Of a stretch of DNA of 64,000 bases, positions 27,036-40,296 are shown in pieces. A program made the translations under genes and the position numbers. The notes under the pieces were generated by a model that searched no databases, was not told the origin of the DNA, and saw nothing but the letters and a program-made list of their open reading frames with translations. The stretch is from Zonotrichia leucophrys gambelii (lineage: Eukaryota; Chordata; Aves; Passeriformes; Passerellidae). The stretch covers positions 131,147,533 to 131,211,532 of the forward strand of contig NC_088171.1 of assembly GCF_028769735.1 (NCBI RefSeq), in the 5' to 3' direction. How positions within the stretch are numbered: position 1 is the first letter of the stretch; every line of letters begins with the position of its first letter.

Positions 27036-27092
27036 AAAAAAAAAAAAAAATAAGAGGGGAAAAAGAAAAAAAGGAGAAGAAAAGGAAACAAA
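27036..27092 (+). repeat. Poly-A run followed by a purine-only-like tract
   Basis: Fifteen A residues at 27036-27050 are followed by about 40 bases that are almost all A or G. This is low-complexity sequence. It could be the decayed tail of a plus-strand retroelement, but no element is recognisable to its left. Confidence 0.75.
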
Positions 27093-28047
27093 AACTTGCC
27101 TGTATAAAAAAGCCAAGTGCAGAGTCAGCAGAGAACTCCTCCACCCCATGTCTTGCTCTGGTCCTGTAAACATGTTCTCTGAGTCCCACAAAAGGAATAA
27201 GACACTGTCCAGATTTAAAATACACTTTATTCCTCTTCAGGAACACATTCTTCCTTAAGGGTATATGTGGTCCCACAAAATTGGGGAGCAGAAAATGCAA
27301 TGTGGGGCCCACTCCCACACTCTATGGGACTACAAATATCAGGCATGGTTTGATCATAATGAGAGGTGGGTCTGAATTCTGCCTCTGCTGTCCTGCTCTT
27401 TGGAATAGAAAACAAATCTGTTAGGCTATTCTGAGAGCTGATGAGTCAGAAAACGAAACAGGCACACTTCTGTCTCCATATTGAAAATTTATACCTTAAA
27501 AAAAATGACAGTAAGGACAAGATGCCCCTTATTTCATTTTGGAAGGATTTCAGCATTTCACCACATCAACCATGTTAGAGATGTGAAAAACAAAACCAAT
27601 AACACACAACAGCTAGCATTGTCAGGTTTTAAAAGATTTTTACAGATAATCAAAGCTACAATTTTTTTCTTTAATTTTCTGGGTAAATTAAATCTTGCAG
27701 AGAAGCAGCAGTCCACAAGACAAAGAGCAAAATTGCTATGGAGGGCTGTATATCTAAATTTACCATCAGATTAGCAACCTTTTATGTTTGTAGTCACCCT
27801 TCTGCTATGTCAAAACAGTATGAAAATTGAAGATTTAAGTACTTGCTAAATATGCACTCAAGCAAATGTTAAAATGAAGGAATAAATGTATTTGTAGTGT
27901 AACAGCATATGCAGACATTTCATACCAAGAAGATTTAATAGAATTGAAAATGTGAAGGCCAGAACAAAACACTCAGCCTTGGGAAAGTGAAAAGAATGTA
28001 AGAACAAGAAGTTAATATCAGGCATATTTGATTAAAGAAAAAACCCC

Positions 28048-28093
28048 AGAAACTGTAAAAGTAGTCCTTTAGAAACTGTAAAAGTAGTCATTT
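28048..28093 (+). repeat. 23-bp tandem duplication
   Basis: AGAAACTGTAAAAGTAGTC followed by CTTT (28048-28070) is repeated directly at 28071-28093 with one substitution (ATTT). This looks like a recent replication-slippage duplication. Confidence 0.9.
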
Positions 28094-31000
28094 AATTATG
28101 TTTCACAACATATCTCCTAGACTGCAAATTACACCACTACAAGAAATTCAGAAAAATGTTTAACAAAATAAGCATGTTAAAATTGCATTTATTTGACTTC
28201 AATTAAGCTAGCAGAAAAGGAATTACTCTGGTGATCATGTTTTTAATAAAACATATCTTTAGTCCTCATATATTAGCCAGTGAATTTGGACTGGAGAAAT
28301 GTAGCTTCATACAAAGACTACAGTGAACTGTACAAAAATCTGTCTAATGGTTTTCCAGTTACATTAGTCATGGGTATAATTCAGATGAGAGTTACAATTT
28401 CAATTTTAAAAAAGTTTTAAGAGGGGAAAAACTGTCTAATCAACTCCTTATGAGTAATAATAACTCAATCAGTACCTTAAAATTCTTACATGCATTGTTT
28501 TAAAAACATTTCTGTAGTTTTCTGTGTCTTTTTTCTATAAAGCACTAATTTGGTCATGCCAGATCCGTGTCTACATCTACAGGAAAGCTGATTTATGAAG
28601 CCTCAGTTAGCTTAATGCTGGCAAATAGACAAAGAAAAGAAATGGCCCCTATCATCTATCACCATACATTTCTCCCTTTTTCATGTTTCATCATCGTCTA
28701 GGAATGCAGGAAAGCTGTGTAAAAGGTGTGATGACTGGGATTAGATTTTGTCAACAATCATTCTTCCTTCATCAAGCTACTCTAGCAGCTATCTAGCTCC
28801 ATCACCATCCTACCCTGGCTGTGAAAGAGGAAAATGTTCCCTGTTCATCTACTGGACTGCTGCTATTCACTGGCTCTGGCAGCTCCCCTTAGCAAGTGTT
28901 TTCTTACATGGAAGAACAGGACTCTCAGAAGCATTCTGAGGCACAGTCCAAGCACAGATTTCCTGGTCTGAGGCAGCAGGCAGACATGACTGAACATGAG
29001 CTCAGTGCGCAACACAACAGCACGCGCAGGGAACTGCTCACTCTGCATCCCAACCCACCGCTGTGGTGGTCTTTGGAGCGCAGCCTTTCCTGGAGTCTGC
29101 ACTGACCACTTCAGTGGAAGCAGGGGTTCAGATAGCATTCACTGGCAACTCCTTACGCTGGCTGCAGTTCAAGCAATTGACGAGAAAGAGGAAAAGTTTG
29201 TCATTTGACAAATTCACAGCTCAGCCATTGCCTCCTGAAGATGTCCCCAGATTGAGCAGTAGCTCATGGATGGGTATGCACCTCTGGGCTTGGCAGGGCA
29301 CCAAGAGTTGGCTAGCAATGAAGCAAGAGAGACCCAAACACAGCCAGGAAAAGGTAGAAAAAAAGCTCTCTTTCTTGAACAAGGAAAGAGAGCTTGTGGG
29401 TAAATGTTGCTGAAAGAAACCTGGGATGTGAACAAAGAACCTGTTGACTGTTTGATTCCTCCTGTGCTAGCAGAGATGGGTCTCTGAAAACAGACTAGAC
29501 TGTAGCGTCAAGTTACATACACCATCAGTTTCTATTCTCAACAGGGAAAAAATTTATTCCAGATGTTTAATTAAAAAAAAGACATAACAATTATAATTTC
29601 TGAAGTTTTTCAGAAGAAAGCACTGAAATTCATCTACCAAAATCAACTGAATTTCTAACACCAGTATGCTCCCTACTGCTGTTAAGAGACTTAAAGTACT
29701 ATGTTTGGAAATCTGACACTGCCATACAACCACTTCCTGAAGATCTTTCTCTATTATTGTTATTATTCAGTTCCTTCAAGCTCCCTTTAGGGATGAAAAG
29801 CCCATATTTCCAGCACTAGAGTGTGAGATGGCTTTGGCAGGGCTGGAGGAGGGCAGAACACCTGCAGCCTCAGCTGGGAAATGCCCCTCAGCCAAGCAGT
29901 ATGGGAGCACAGCTGGATTAGGAGCAAAGAGGCAGTACTGACTAAAGCTCTGGATCCACTGGACACATATGAGCTGCTTCCTGCTCAAATACCCAGTGCA
30001 GAAGTGACTCCCGAGCAAGAAGAGCTGCAGGCTTGAAATGGTGGGAAAGAAGGACAAATATTTCCTCCACAGAAACTGACAACCAATATCCAAAGGAGGA
30101 TCAAGTCCTGCAAACTGTCCAACCAACAAAAAAATATGGCAGCAAAATAAATTTTGTGTGATTTTTATGGTGATGTTCTACGTGTAGCTGCTTATTTAGT
30201 CTTTTATCTCACTTTTTATCTCTCCTTGTGTGAGAGAGGGACATGAGAAGCTGTGTTTCAAACAACACCAGAGCACTAACTGGGCCAACATGAAAATGCT
30301 GAGGCAAATGGCATTGGCCAGCTCCAGAGATGCTCTTCCTTGTACATAAACTAACAAACTAACAAAAGTTTAGAATTATAAATGGAACCTGAAAACAAGT
30401 TGGATTTGAGATTTCTAGGCTGTAATTAGCAGCACAGCTGGTGTTCTGTAAAACTAGAAAACTGCAATTTGCTTGAGTGCTGTGTCTCCTACAGCTTCCA
30501 AAGGCCCTCATCACACTACATTACAGCTCATCCAACACCCCATGGACTCCCTCAGCCTAATGATGGGAACCTGCCAGCATTTCCTCTCTAAAACACCTCC
30601 AGTGTCTTCCCATCATCTCTTAATTACCCCAAATAACGCTCTCAATACTGCCATGGAGATATTTGCAATCTATCACACAGAGTTTGCAGACAGATTAAAA
30701 GGAAAGAGACTGGTGATTAGCACAATGCTACATGTGTTCTGGTAACCAGGTGTTTGCCATCTCTAAGAAAAGAATAAAAGTGCCTCTCCTCAGATGGGAC
30801 CTAAATGCACTTGCCCATCTCTCCTCAGTCACCTATGTGAAGAGTACATAAAAACTTCCTTTTCTAAATATTTTTATGCCTCCATCAAAATCAGTTAAAA
30901 TAGATCAAAATATTAAAGCCTGCAGAGGACTGGGCAGGGCAGATGCTGTCAGACATTGCAGAAGACAAACTGCACGTTGCACAAGTTTACTGCCATGGAC

Positions 31001-32675
31001 ACTCTGCCTGCAAGTGTAGAATAGTAATTTCTTAAGCATCAGAAATCCTCAGCTAATCACAACAGCCTTGGCTTCCCTGAAAGATAGGGAGTTTACCAGT
31101 TCAGACCAGTTCACAAACTGCCTCAGTGACTCTAAAAACGTCTTTATTCCCACTGAAAGGACTAAGGAGTAATAACCAACTGAAATGTTCATGTTTCTTC
31201 ACATAAACAGCTTCTGTGGAAACATTTCCAGTTCTTCCTTTTTTAAGCGCATCAGCCATGAAGCAGCTTGCCACAGATCTTGTCTATCAGTGGCATATGC
31301 AAGCTTCAAGAATTTAATTCATGCTTTTCTTTCCTTTTTGCTTCATTACGCTTCATTATAATTGGTGAGAAAAGACCCCTTTGAACACCAATAGTCAGTA
31401 TGACCATTACTTAGTGAATTTTTCTGAGGTTAGCTATCAGCAAAGCAAGAAGCCATGAGAGTTCAGTTGATACAAAGAACTTGATATGGATGCACTAGGG
31501 AAAATGCTTCTTTTTACTCTGGTCAGGAGATGTCTACAGCCAGCATGGCACCAACAGGTGCGCAAGCTGGTACTGAAGTTTAACTATACACTACTGAAGG
31601 AGATGTTTTGAGAGTGAAATTGCAGCTGCACAGAAAACATAGCAAGATTCCCCTTGTTGAAATGTAGCCATTTCAATTTCTAGAAGTTGAAATTTGCTCT
31701 GAATTTGCTGCCTGTGCTTCCTCCCTGAGGATGGATAAGAGGGAATGGCACCACCAGCAGGTACCCCCTTCCCATTGTCCCACTGTGGAAGTTGAGCAGA
31801 GAGATATTACAGCTATTAGAAGCAAAGTATTCAGACAGACTGAAACTTTCCACTTGTTAGCTCTTCTACTTTCCAGAACTAACTGAATGGTTATAACTTT
31901 AAACAGCATTCAAAAACTACAGCAGATCACAATTGGCCCTATACTTTTAAGGTACTACTCTTCTGAAATGTATACATGGGATTTTACATCAATAAAATAC
32001 TTTCATTCCACTCTCTGCTAATATAATGCAAAACAGTTTCAGTTTGCTCTGACTTTGATGTAGTTGCCTTTCCCTCAAAAAGAAACAATATTCATGTGAA
32101 GCCAAAATGGAAATGGAAAAAAAAATGCTACCAAATATTTGAAGTTTTGAAGGCTATGTAAAACTACTTCAGATTGTTCTGGACTGGCACACATCCTTGT
32201 AGGGAGCGTGTAACTATTATGGTGTCCGAAAAGCTAGAAAACCCAAAAGTAAAACAAAACGAAAAGAAAGAAATATACCAATATAGCACAAAAATTGTCA
32301 CCTCAATTAAAAAAACCCAAAAAAACTAACACTGAAGATTCAGGAAATATGAGGAAGTATAAAGATCAATACATTAAGTAACTGATTTACTTAGAAATAA
32401 AAGCAAGAACTTATAAAAAATTTACTTGAGGCAAGAAAACAAACTGTATTGCTTAAAATAAAATCTTACCATCTTGAACCATAATTTTAATGATTTTTCA
32501 ATTAATTTAATGTATTTGGTCTTAAGCCAATAGCTATTAAATGATTTTGGGAGGAGGCTATGTTTAAAGTATGGAAGTGCATTAAATGAAATTTTCAGAA
32601 TCCAAATTAACAGGCATAATTTGTGTCTTGTCCATAAGCCATGTCCATGAGTAACAGTGATATCATGATGAAATA

Positions 32676-32701
32676 CTATTAGACCATCATTGGTCTAATA
32701 G
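32676..32701. repeat. Perfect inverted repeat, 11-bp arms, 4-nt loop
   Basis: CTATTAGACCA (32676-32686) and TGGTCTAATAG (32691-32701) are exact complements around TCAT. An outer pair, AAATACTATT (32671-32680) and AATAGTATTT (32715-32724), offers an alternative pairing with the same left arm. Confidence 0.9.
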
Positions 32702-34355
32702 CTTTAATAGTGCAATAGTATTTTGCTTTCATTAACCCAAAGGACCATGGCAGAAGTACTAGTGTTATTTCTTACTGCACAATCTAAATTAATATTCTAG
32801 AAATCGTATTTCAGAATGTTCATTTCAGCTTGAGGATCATATCACCACACCTGTAAGATCAGTTATACTCTGGTAAATGCTGACACAGTTTTATGGCTAC
32901 ATAATGCACTGTGGCTTTAAGACTCCCTGGACACAGTAAAAAATTTCTACACATGCATAGAGTCAACTGAGTTGTCTTATCTTCATTTCAAATGTTTTTG
33001 GTGAACTAGTATGAGACTAAATTTATCAGCGTCCAAAGGAATATCAAACAAAGTCTCCACAGTGCAAAACACAATGCTCATTCAAAACACAATCTATGGA
33101 ATTTATTTTAAATAGAAATCAATAATTTGTTTCTCACACAATCTTCACATATTTTTATTTTGCTCTCCTCTTTTTGTTCTTTTTTTTTCTTTGTTTTTGT
33201 CAGATTTTGAATGCATAAAGATATTAAATCTGGATTAACCAATCTACTATGGAGGCCAGTTTGTGAAAGGCCCCTTGGTTACCCACAGCTGTGAAGACCC
33301 AGAAGGTCTCTCCAGCCTTGTATTCCTGCAGAACACCGGTACAAAGAGAAGGGCAGAACACAACAGTTGGCCACAACAGTCCCCATCAGCAAAGGCTGCA
33401 GCATTTCCCAGCTGAGAGAACAGCATTTCACCACAGGTTGCACAGCAAACACACAGGCTGCTACCAAAGGAAATGAAATATTTAAACAGAAGAAAGTGAT
33501 GCATTTCAGTCACGCGTGAACGGAAACCCAGTGAATAAAAATTATACAATGCCACCATGAACTTGCCCTTAAGAAACACACAACAGTTTATTTTGAATAG
33601 TATAGAATACCCAACACAGCAGAATAACTTTCTTGTCCTTGAAAGTGGAAGAAACACAGGCAATTTTTCCAAGCATCATAAAAAAAAAAATTAAAAAACA
33701 CTGAAAGAAGGAGTACACTTAGATTCTTTCTGGAAGAATCCTATTTAGTTTGCTTTTAAAAGACCAAAAAATTTTAACAGGCACACTTTGTTTTGGTTAT
33801 AGATTGATAATCCAATCATTCCAAAGCTGGGAATTTGAGAGATCAGAGGTTCAAACAATGCAAAATAAAGAATAGGAACTCACAGGGATGTCTGATGTTC
33901 AGGACTGCATATGCAAGCAGTTAATCACATAACAGAGCTTGTCTACAAAGAGCTCTTCAAGAAAGACTGAGACTGTTGAAGTGCACAAATCCTTCCACTG
34001 GGAAGCAGGGAAAGATAGTTTATTGTTTAAAGGCTGCAAGGGCAGGAGCAGCAGCTGATTTTAGTTTCTAATGAATACAGTGGGCATTCCTCTTGACCAC
34101 GGGTTACATTTGTGGAAAAAGGGAATAAGGAGGAAAAAGAGGTTCCATCTGATGAAGGCGGAAAAGTTACTTGATATCAACTCAACAATCTAAAAAGTCT
34201 GTTTTGAACTAGCTTTTCTACACTAGTTTTAGTATAGTGACAAAATTAATATTTGTGCTCAGAGACATAGATAAAATAGAAAATCCAGTTTAGATATCAT
34301 ACAAAATGTCCTGGAAATGTAATGCATTAAAAATATTTTAAAATTAAAGATTTAC

Positions 34356-34467
34356 CCAGATCCTTAATGAGTGATAATGCCTCCCATGATATAAATGCTC
34401 CACCACCATCATCCATAGCTCCCTGCCCAACGTCCCAGCTGTCCAGATGTCCACTGACCAATACAAC
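34356..34467 (-). CDS. CPQ: CPQ coding exon (probably exon 5), N-terminal part of the M28 zinc-peptidase core
   Basis: This 112-bp internal exon encodes 37 residues plus one base (phase 0 in, phase 1 out). On the minus strand it follows a T-rich acceptor ending TTTTTTAG and ends at a GTAAAT donor. The peptide starts [16 protein letters not shown] and continues with AMDDGGGAF and [12 protein letters not shown], which I recognise as carboxypeptidase Q. By the M28 family pattern, His7 of the exon peptide is a zinc ligand, the nearby Asp of HLD is the conserved active-site Asp, and the first Asp of the DD pair (residue 19) bridges both zinc ions. CPQ is a secreted or lysosomal dipeptidase-like metallopeptidase that acts on small peptides. 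The one-base overhang plus the first two bases of the exon at 20212 forms a Gly codon, so the two exons join in frame. There is no frameshift or stop. I saw no upstream CPQ exon between here and 64000. Confidence 0.95.
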
Positions 34468-37400
34468 CTAAAAAAGTAGTTAAGAAAAGACATGAAAACA
34501 CTGAATCAGAAAATCCTGTTTAGCACTTAAGCATTTTAATGATCTTGTAACAAAGTTGACATTTTCGTTTAGAACAGGAGGAAAGAAATATTTCAAATAA
34601 AATTAAACATTGTTCTCTAGTTGCTGAATATTAATCTGGGATTCTACTACTTTAAACCACTGTCTAAGGGAAACTAGATAAGCTGTGAGAAATGTTTAAA
34701 TGCAAGGTTTTATCTCATACATTACGAAAGTGCATACTTTCCAGTGATGCAGGACTGCTACACTGCTGACTCGTGAAATTTTCTTTCATAGTCCATCCGC
34801 TTAGGCCCTTAGGCATGAAATTTGATTAATCCTATTTTTGGGTGCATAAGGAAAAAATATGAACTTAGACTGAAGCATTCCCAGAGGTTTTTGTTTTATT
34901 ATATACCTATGGTACTTGTCACAGAGGACCTCTAATTTATTACTGGATCCCCTAAGTGCTACAACAATGACAAGATATTTTATAGTTTATTAGTCATGAG
35001 GATATTTTAAAACATGGTAGCAAGTCCCAGATGGGTTTTCTGCAAAGAAGGTTTTGTGACTACAGTAGAGAATAGTAGTATGGGCATCTCCAGAAACATC
35101 TGCTTGCAGATCTGAACCCTTCAAATGTTGACAAGTAGCATCAGACAAATACCACAAGTGTGACAGTTCCCCAGCTGGGCCTTGAGCTGAAGGGCTGATG
35201 GATCTATGATTACAATGGAAAGATCAAGGAGGGATAAAAACTGAGCCAAGCAGGCAGTGTGGTAAAATGGTACAACAGCACAAAACCAAGAGCAGGATGT
35301 ATTCAACCTATGACAACTCAGCAGTAAGGAAAAACTGAAGGAGACCCTGGAGCATCCACCTGTGTTCTGCTCAGAACTGGCCACACACAAAGGGATGCTT
35401 CCCACTCTCTGGTTAGCTGATGTTGAACAAGTCTCAGACTTGTGGGATCCAGAAAAATATAAAAAATATTAATTCTTTCTTCCACCTTCTTCTCCCTAAG
35501 GGATGAGGATCTCCTGGCATATTATCACATCTACCATTCATCACTGGACAACGAGTCTAGCACTGTAAATGAGAACATAATGCATTTTCCTGTTGTAACT
35601 CCTGGAGGGCAAGAGTCTATGCTGCAAAGTATGCAGTAAACATTGCAAGGAAGTAACTTGGAGCCCAAACATGTAAATCTCTATTTTCTTCTTCATGTCA
35701 GATAAATCTGTTTTCACTGGTTATTAAAATTAATGAACCATCATGGCAAGATAAAAGGTATCAGGTACTCATCATACATCAGTGTTTTTTCATCTAACCA
35801 AGAATAAACTCAGGTAACATAACTGAAATACCCATAGTATTAAACAAAAGTCATGAAAAGGAAATAATCATACCCATTGAACTGCCATGGGTCTACCAGA
35901 ATGCACCAAACCCCTTTAAATTTAGAAAACAGAGTGTGAGATCTTTATAAATGTGTGTGTTACAAGAAACAGAACAGTCATGCCTTAGAAGCAGAAAAAG
36001 CTTTTGATCAAAATCTGAAGAACAGCTTACTCTTTCCTTCTCATGCGTCAACTCCCTTTTCTGGTTATCCAGCCTTAACATGTGTTTGCTTTCCAGCACA
36101 GACTCATTTTCTTGGTAGAAAATAGACATGCTGCAATCTTTATTCCAAAACATCCCCTCCTTCAAAAGTGCTTAAACTGGGATGGATGGCCCCTCTGTAA
36201 AAGCCTCAGAATTTCTCAGGGGTATTCCTGTGAGTTTGTGATTTAATGTCATGACCTTCAAAGGGCCAACGCAAAAGATTGCAAACAGCACATTTTCCAG
36301 GGACACTGCCCTGCAGTAGAAGTACTTAATAGCAACATAGCTTGAAACCAGATCATCTGAGAAAAGCAATACCAGCTTTGGAGGTAATGTTCCTGAAATG
36401 AGAGCAGAGAAGAGAAAGGCTCACTGTGACTGTTCTTTTTGCTTCCTTCTAAGGGAGGACTGTGCACATGTTCACACTTGCTGGTAGTGAGGCCAATGCA
36501 TGAAGGAATTCTGCTCTGTGTTCTGTTCATTCCTGAACGTGCAGCCCCATTGCAACCTGCCTATGCAGGGGAGAGCTCCAACACCACCACACTTTGCAGC
36601 CAACTGATGCAGATTCAATACAGTCCACTCAATGAGGAATCCACAAATAATACTATTTTTTTTAAAGAACAGAAAAGGCTCTGAGTGAAAACACAATTGT
36701 CTGTGGTATAAAGGACGTCTATTCCACAGCTTCAAAACCACCATGCGGTTTCTTTGTTCTTAAAGCAAAAATTGGTTTTAAGAAAATAAGTATTTTGTCT
36801 CCTGGGAAACAGAGCTTCAAGATTAAGTGAATTATTTAGAACAAGTTTGTAAACTCATTGAGAAACAACCAAGTTTACAATAGGATGCCTTTTCTTTAGC
36901 AGTGAAAAAATACATCGCTAACACTGTTCCCTGGGAGCAATCTCAATAGTGTCTGAGTGGGAATTACTCCTCATTTCTGTGGAACAACACATATTGCAAC
37001 AGCAGGAAATTCTGAATCAGAAGAAGGTGGTGTAATCTCATTTGGGGTTACAGACTCCAATTGTAAAGCTTCTTCACCAACTCCAGAACATTACACCAAA
37101 ACAGATCAAGGTTCAAGTGGATTGAGAAAGTCACTTAATTTTATGGATGAACTTCAACTTAAATTTACTGAAGCTGTTGCCAAGAGCAATTACATAAATA
37201 CAACCATTGTACCTCTATGTGAAAGTTTCTTCAAAACAGTTTTTTTCTTCAAACTATGATGTTTTTGTAGCAGCTGCTGAAATGAAAGTTTCACTGATCA
37301 TGCTGATAGCCATAGACATTCTTAAAATAAGACACAGTTATAAAATAACAAAACCCACTGTGTTTATCTTGGTCTTTAAGTAGATGGAATATGTCTCAGC

Positions 37401-38596
37401 AATGAATGGAAATATTTCTGAAATTCAGTCTAAATCACTATATTCTTTAAAGTAATATAATAAAATAATAGCATTATAATACTCTGTATAGGTGGGCTAA
37501 TAACAAAGACAGTTAAAGCTATCAAGGACATATGATTATTGCATTTTCCACACTGCTTTCAAAGCTGTTATGTGATTCTCAGCTCCAAATCTACACAGAC
37601 ATTAATAATTTATACAAAACAACCCTATAGAAACACCAGAAGAACACAAGCATGGCAAAGCAATGCTTGTAGGTATCTGTAAGTATAAGTATTTGTTTTA
37701 AATATGCAGAGAAACCACAAGTAACTGTACAGGACAGTACATATTTGCCAAATTCACTAAAAATAAATATGGAGTAAGACAGCTTGCATGCAACATGACA
37801 AGATTAATCTTTCTTAGTCTATTTCCTTCTGCATCAGCATGACGTTTCCTATAGTCTGCCTTTAGGTCACGTGCAGCATTTCAATCAAGCATATTGAAAT
37901 ATTTTGAAAAGAAATTAATATTCTAAACACAAGAAAATTAGGAAGAGGAACCACACATTCACATACATGTGCATATGCCATCCTTTTCTAGGCAGGATGG
38001 TTTATGCCACTAAAAAATAATCTCCCATCCCATATGTCGTCACACAGGCCAATTGCATTTGTCATGCAAAAACTTCATAAAATGCAGGTGAACTACCTTG
38101 TGCTTGATTAAAAAGAATATTAAGAAATGTCTATCCTAGTTTTAGTTAAAGAAAAGACTTCTTTCTATGCAACCTTAGAGATCATAAATATGAAACATTA
38201 GGAAAGAACTACAAGCAATATTTTCAATCACTTCATTTAATGTAGAATAACATTTGTATTAAGTTTTGAAAACCACCATGCAGAGTTATTTCATGTCCCT
38301 CAGAGAGATGTGTATCAGGTAATGCAAGAGTAATGGAAGAATAATGATTCTTCATCTTTGCCCTTCATGGATGAAGAAGACTTCATGGGTGGAGGTTTGG
38401 GTTCACAGAATAGGATCTTTATTGAATGAATCTGCCCATCAACACATTTCACATAGAAAAGCACAGCAATAACTTTCAATATTCAAAACACTGAAAAGTA
38501 CTTTTCTTTACATCTTCCTTCAGCAGACAGTGAAGATAAGGAGCACCTTAACTTGCAAGAGGACAGCAAACTTATACAAGCATCACATACACAAAG

Positions 38597-39345
38597 AATC
38601 ACATAACCACAGAATCACGGGATCACAGAACCAGTAAGTTTGGAAAAGACCTTTGAGATCATCAAGTCCAACCTATGACCAAATTCCACCATGTCAACTA
38701 GACTATGGCACTAAATGCCACATCCAGTCTTTTCTTAGGCATCTCCAGGGACAGTGACTCCACCACCTCCCTGGAGAAGCCCATTCCAATGTCCAATCAC
38801 TCCTTCTGTGAAGAAATTCTTCCTAACGTCCAACTTAAATATCCCCCTGTGCAGCTTAAGACTGTGCTATCTTCTTCTTGCTGGTTGCCTGGAAGAAGAG
38901 ACAAAACCTTACCTGCCTACACCCTCCTTTTAGGCAGCTGCAGAGAATAAGGTCTCCCTTGAGCCTTCTTTTCTTCATGCTAAACAACCTCAGGTCGCAC
39001 AGCCACTTGTCATGGGACTTGTTCTCTAGACCCTTCACCAGCCTTGCTGCTCTTCTCTGGACATACTCCAGCCCCTCAACATCCTTCCTAAATTGAGGGG
39101 CCCAGAACTGGCCACAGCATTCGAGGTGTGGCCTCACCAGTGCCCAGTACAGTGGAAGAATGACTTCCCAGGTCCTGCTGGCCACACATTCCTGACACAG
39201 GCCAGGATGCCCTTGGCTGCCTTGGCCACCTGGGCACACACTGGCTCATGTTCAGCTGTTGTCAATCAGCACCCCCAGGTCCCTTCCTGCCTGCCCCCTA
39301 TCCAGGCACTCCATCCCCAGCCAGTAGTGCTGCAATGGGGTATGA
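38597..39345 (-). mobile_element. CR1 LINE, 5'-truncated
   Basis: The tail begins near AATCACATAACCACAGAATC. Next comes a 3' UTR with the words GACCTTTGAGATCATCAAGT and GTGACTCCACCACCTCCCTG. The ORF2 C-terminal segment follows, whose complement encodes a WEVILPLYWALVRPHLECC-like peptide (in the 127-codon frame 39239-38856). The end near 39345 is approximate. The 3' UTR differs from the 12.3- and 25.2-kb copies, suggesting another CR1 subfamily. Confidence 0.85.
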
Positions 39346-39540
39346 CCAAGAGCTAAACAGGATATTAGAACCAGATCAAGCAGCCTTAGTCACGACACAT
39401 CCAAATCCCAAGCATCTGTATGCCAAAACACCAAGCTTAAACAGTGAAGTCCTCTAGACTGTAACTCGGGTTCTTTTCAACTCTTCATGTACATTTTCAG
39501 TTAAATAATGCTAGAAGTTAGTTGTTTCCTCAGGCAACAA

Positions 39541-40296
39541 ACTAAATTTAAGCCCATCATGCTTAACTTGCTTTCAAGGTTTACAGTGTTCCCCTCCAGT
39601 TCACAATTACCTGGAAACCCATTAAAAATATTTCTATTCAAATTTTTGTGGTTCACTTTCTCCAGTTTTCTTCCAAGTAAGTCCATCTGAAATTCTAAGT
39701 ACCAAAACAAGGTCTTACATTATTTAACTGGATATTTTCCTTGCATGAACCCCCTGCCAGTGCAGGGGTATTTCTGCAATACTTACCTTAAATGTATAAG
39801 CAGCATATAAAGTTGATTTGTGTTTGGACCAAAATCAGAGGAAAACAGAAGTCAGATAAAAATTAGGATCCCAAATTTAATCCAATTTAAAAATTGCCTA
39901 TAATTTCTCTCCTTCCCCACATACTCATTACTCATTTTTATTCTCACAAACACTCCCTCACTTCACAATTTTCTATTCTCTCTAGTCCAAATTAAATTTA
40001 TGGCACTAAATAAACTATGACTAAAACACTCTTAATCCCAGCTTCTCTGGACAGAGGAACCCAGCACCAAATTCAGGCCTGTGTTCCTAAGCATAAGGGA
40101 ATACATTTTTAGTAATTTACACATTTGGATAGCATTACAGCTATGAACAGCCAGATGGCTTCAGTTTATAAGGACTGTGCTAACAGCATGAGAATAAAGG
40201 AAAAAAGAAAGGCAGCATATCATGTACCTAAGTAGTAGGCATCTAAAACAGCTGGCATGACTAAATTTAAGTCCATCATGCTTAACTTGCTTTCAA
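39541..40296 (+). repeat. 37-bp direct repeat pair about 720 bp apart
   Basis: 39541-39577 and 40260-40296 agree at 36 of 37 positions; both contain CATCATGCTTAACTTGCTTT. The 682 bp between them, and the outer flanks, show no further similarity. A second short repeat, AAACTATGACTAAA, occurs at about 40012 and again just after the right copy. Confidence 0.85.

Larger units (their letters stand above)
20213..34355 (-). other. CPQ: CPQ intron between the 34356-34467 and 20121-20212 exons, 14,143 bp
   Basis: Complete intron with a GTAAA donor at 34355-34351 and a CT (AG on the minus strand) acceptor at 20213-20214. Contents are an ERV-like LTR fragment and a CR1 (23.6-24.4 kb), an opposite-strand CR1 (25.2-25.9 kb), a GC-richer patch at about 21750-22120, a poly-A and purine tract near 27040-27090, a 23-bp tandem duplication at 28048-28093 and an 11-bp-arm hairpin at 32676-32701. 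I see nothing recognisable in the stretches 28.1-32.6 kb and 32.7-34.3 kb. Confidence 0.9.

Noticed and set aside
39782..39830. ACTTACC as a possible CPQ splice donor on the minus strand
   Set aside because: The sequence upstream of it does not encode any recognisable CPQ residues, and no matching acceptor or frame was seen.
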